In this document: positions 62,244-64,000 of the stretch, piece by piece
Layout: the number at the start of each line of letters is the position of its first letter
Position numbering within the stretch: position 1 is the stretch's first letter
Origin: Valencia hispanica
Lineage: Eukaryota > Chordata > Actinopteri > Cyprinodontiformes > Valenciidae
NCBI GenBank assembly: GCA_963556495.2
Contig: OY747711.1
Location: 39,745,914-39,809,913 of the forward strand
Direction: 5' to 3'
DNA length: 64,000 nucleotides
Made by a program: the position numbers and the translations under genes
The notes under the pieces: model-generated
Databases searched by the model: none
Seen by the model: only the letters and a program-made list of their open reading frames with translations
Told to the model about the DNA's origin: nothing

Positions 62244-63649
62244 CTGGTAAACAAAGTATATTTCAATAAAAACAACTTAACTGACCCATAACATAACATT
62301 GGCAGAGTAAATCAACAAAGTGTACCTATTTCTGCTTCCATGAGAGAGAGTGGGATGATTACACTCTTTCCTGTCTCTCGGTCAGTCACAGTGAGGCCTG
62401 TCATGGCGCCCTCCTCTGGCACATCTTGGGACGGGTCAGAGTTTGCCAGAAGACCTCCTCGGCATTTCAAAATGCAGACTGTAGTAGATTTATAGCACCT
62501 GAAAGAAGACGATGAAGGGGTGACAGGACAAAATGTAGAATAAAGATGCAAAAACAAATATTTGCAGGTAGGTGTGCCGCCTTATGAGACATTTCACAAG
62601 ATGTGCTTTATAAACGATCAATGCCTATTCAATTAGCAGAGTTTAAAGAAGTTCTTTCAATGGATTAAAAAAAATTCTAGTTTTTCTTGTATTGTGCTGA
62701 TTATGTAAGAATTGCAGCTATTGACAGTCTGCCAGAATATCTTTACTGACTAACTGCTAGCTGAAATGTTGGCGCTGCACTTTTCTGACAGAGCTAAGCT
62801 GAATATTGAATAATATTGAAAATCTGTCTCTGCACTTTCTCTAGCTTCCACTATTAGTATGCTTCATAAAGGTTATGCTTCCATAGAAAATCTATGTTCT
62901 TGTTTCTCTAAGATAGCGTCAAAAGAAAAGAAAAACAGATGATCATCACGAGTCACAGTTTTCACACATTTTCTAACGTTCAGCAAAAACACCAAACAGT
63001 ACAGTTTGGCATATTTGAGAGCCTATGTTCATTCAATAATTGATCCATTCATAAATTTATCCAACAATGCATGCATAAATTAGTTAATCTATAAATAATC
63101 CATGTATTCATCTATCCATCAAAGCATCAGTCCCTCTTCTGTATGCATTACTGCTTCCCTCCATTCACCCATCTTCCAATGTCTGTCCGTCCGTCCATCC
63201 ATCCATCACTTTTCTGCTTACCTGTAGACAGTTATGATCTGTTTGAGGTCTTCCAGGTACTGATCCAGTGCTGCCCTGGCAGATAAAGGCTCAGGTTTGT
63301 CCTCAAAACAAGCGAGATGAACCAACATTTGGGAGTGAAATGCAGCTCCACAGGCCCAGTGTCTGAGAGATCTGCAGGCGTAGACAGGAAGAGAGCTGTC
63401 CAAACCCGTCACAGCCACTGTGATGTGCATACCGAACATGTTGCCTTTTCACCCCGTCAGTTCCTTCTCACCACTGTACCTGGAGTCACAGTCTCCCCCG
63501 AGCAGGCAGGTCTTCAGCTGAGTGAGGATGAGGCTTAACTGGGCCTCGAGCCGGACGGAGTCCTCAATCAACCTTCTTTTATCGCTCAGGCTGATCCTAC
63601 ACCGCTTCAGGTACTCCTCCATAACCTCCTGGAGCTCCCAGACTCTTTG
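61798..63649 (-). CDS. Unidentified protein, C-terminal four exons, partial at 5' end
   Basis: Four minus-strand exons (63649-63480, 63371-63222, 62498-62326, 62243-61798) have GT-AG borders and matching phases 0/2, 2/2, 2/1 and 1/stop. They join to 939 nt, encoding 312 residues and TGA. The first ~56 residues are a leucine- and charge-rich helix or coiled coil (LQEVMEEYLKRCR, EAQLSLILTQLK). The middle has two Cys-containing segments (CYKSTTVCILKCRGG) and MTGLTVTDRETGKSVIIPLS. The last ~110 residues are hydrophilic, rich in Glu, Lys, Ser and Gln, and look disordered. No transmembrane helix or known catalytic motif is visible. I do not recognise the family and assign no function. Introns of 108, 723 and 82 bp suit a compact fish gene. 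More exons should lie past 64000. Confidence 0.8.
62326..62498 (-). CDS. Unidentified gene, third visible exon
   Basis: The acceptor is TCTTTCAG and the donor is ATAG|GTACAC. It enters in phase 2 and leaves in phase 1. It encodes CYKSTTVCILKCRGGLLANS followed by a Pro/Glu stretch and TDRETGKSVIIPLSLMEAEI, which reads like alternating strands. Confidence 0.8.
63182..63209. repeat. (CCGT)n(CCAT)n microsatellite
   Basis: A few CCGT then CCAT units within 12 bp of an exon donor of the minus-strand gene; a broader ATCC-rich zone extends left to about 63040. Confidence 0.85.
63222..63371 (-). CDS. Unidentified gene, second visible exon
   Basis: The acceptor is CGCCTGCAG after a pyrimidine stretch and the donor is ACAG|GTAAGC. 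It is phase 2 on both sides. It encodes SLRHWACGAAFHSQMLVHL, then ACFEDKPEPLSARAALDQYL and EDLKQIITVY. An open frame reading upstream with a Met at 63439 is intronic read-through. Confidence 0.8.
63480..63649 (-). CDS. Unidentified gene, exon with coiled-coil-like helix
   Basis: The acceptor is CCTTTTAG and the donor is CCAG|GTACAG. It begins in phase 0 and ends in phase 2. It encodes QRVWELQEVMEEYLKRCRIS and then a long Leu/Arg/Glu helix ending LGGDCDS. A stronger-looking GTGAGA donor 8 bases further breaks the frame with the next exon, so the GTACAG site was chosen. Confidence 0.75.
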
Positions 63650-64000
63650 CTAAAAGGTGATAATTCAAGCATGTGAAGAATATTTAGTTCAAGACTAAAT
63701 AAGAATTTTCTTGCTGGTGCACGATTTAAGCTTAAGGTCTATTAAAATGTAAACATGAACATAGTCATAAGATAATTCAGAGCAAATAAAGTTATGTTTT
63801 ATTCTCAAAAAGCTGCTTAGCACAAAATAACACACCTGTGTTGGGAAAAGCATTTTTGACTTGTACAACACCAACCTTCTGCTCAACCTTTTTGAGACAG
63901 CATCACAATAAGGTTTCCATGGTTACATCACATCTGTTTTCATCATAACACTTTGAATGTATCAAATAATCCTTCACACCTTTGATGGAGCTCCTCTCTT
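63650..64000 (-). other. Intron of the minus-strand gene, upstream of its first visible exon
   Basis: Read on the minus strand, this precedes the acceptor at 63651-63650. No exon is recognised up to the edge. Confidence 0.4.

Noticed and set aside
63218..63439. Separate small gene starting at Met 63439
   Set aside because: The upstream part is an 108-bp intron with clear acceptor; only 63222-63371 is exon.

Overview
The window looks like vertebrate, most likely ray-finned fish, genomic DNA. It is AT-rich, its genes are split into short exons with GT-AG introns, and its repeats are typical of teleosts: several Tc1-like transposons, L2-, Rex1- and RTE-type LINE fragments, tRNA-like short repeats, and CA, ATGG and poly-G tracts. 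No prokaryotic or organellar signal is visible. Most of the sequence is intron, 3' untranslated or intergenic DNA.

Two protein-coding genes are supported. On the plus strand, six exons between 11220 and 34737 encode the C-terminal ~298 residues of a sodium/calcium exchanger (SLC8/NCX family, closest by eye to NCX1). They run from the end of the cytosolic loop, through the acidic linker and membrane segments with the alpha-2 ion-binding repeat, to the stop codon. All splice phases agree. The N-terminal exons are not in the window and should lie to the left, so bases 1-11219 are probably intron of the same gene. A long 3' untranslated region may run from 34738 to a poly(A) signal near 40583. 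On the minus strand, four phase-consistent exons between 61798 and 63649 encode the C-terminal 312 residues of a gene I do not recognise; its 5' part continues beyond the right edge.

The rest is a record of mobile elements. 1-11 kb holds LINE 3' ends, an L2-like LINE on the minus strand (about 5.8-7.7 kb), a Tc1 remnant, a Tigger-type miniature element and tRNA-like repeats. 14-27 kb (intron) holds a possible L2 tail, a Rex1-type tail, an RTE/Rex3-like 3' end, a minus-strand Tc1 relic and an ATGG microsatellite. 41-43.3 kb holds a decayed Tc1-like element with long inverted ends. 44.7-45.5 kb is framed by a ~115-bp inverted repeat. 51.7-53.2 kb is a structurally complete Tc1-like element with an uninterrupted 346-codon DD34E transposase and perfect 20-bp terminal repeats, apparently sitting in an older Tc1 relic. 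53.7-54.2 kb is a second Tigger-type miniature element, inverted relative to the first. 57-60 kb is a cluster of broken Rex1- and RTE-type LINEs.

I found no convincing previously undescribed system. The items most worth a second look are the intact Tc1 element, the unidentified minus-strand gene, the paired miniature elements and the 44.7-45.5 kb inverted repeat. Family assignments are by eye, without database searches.
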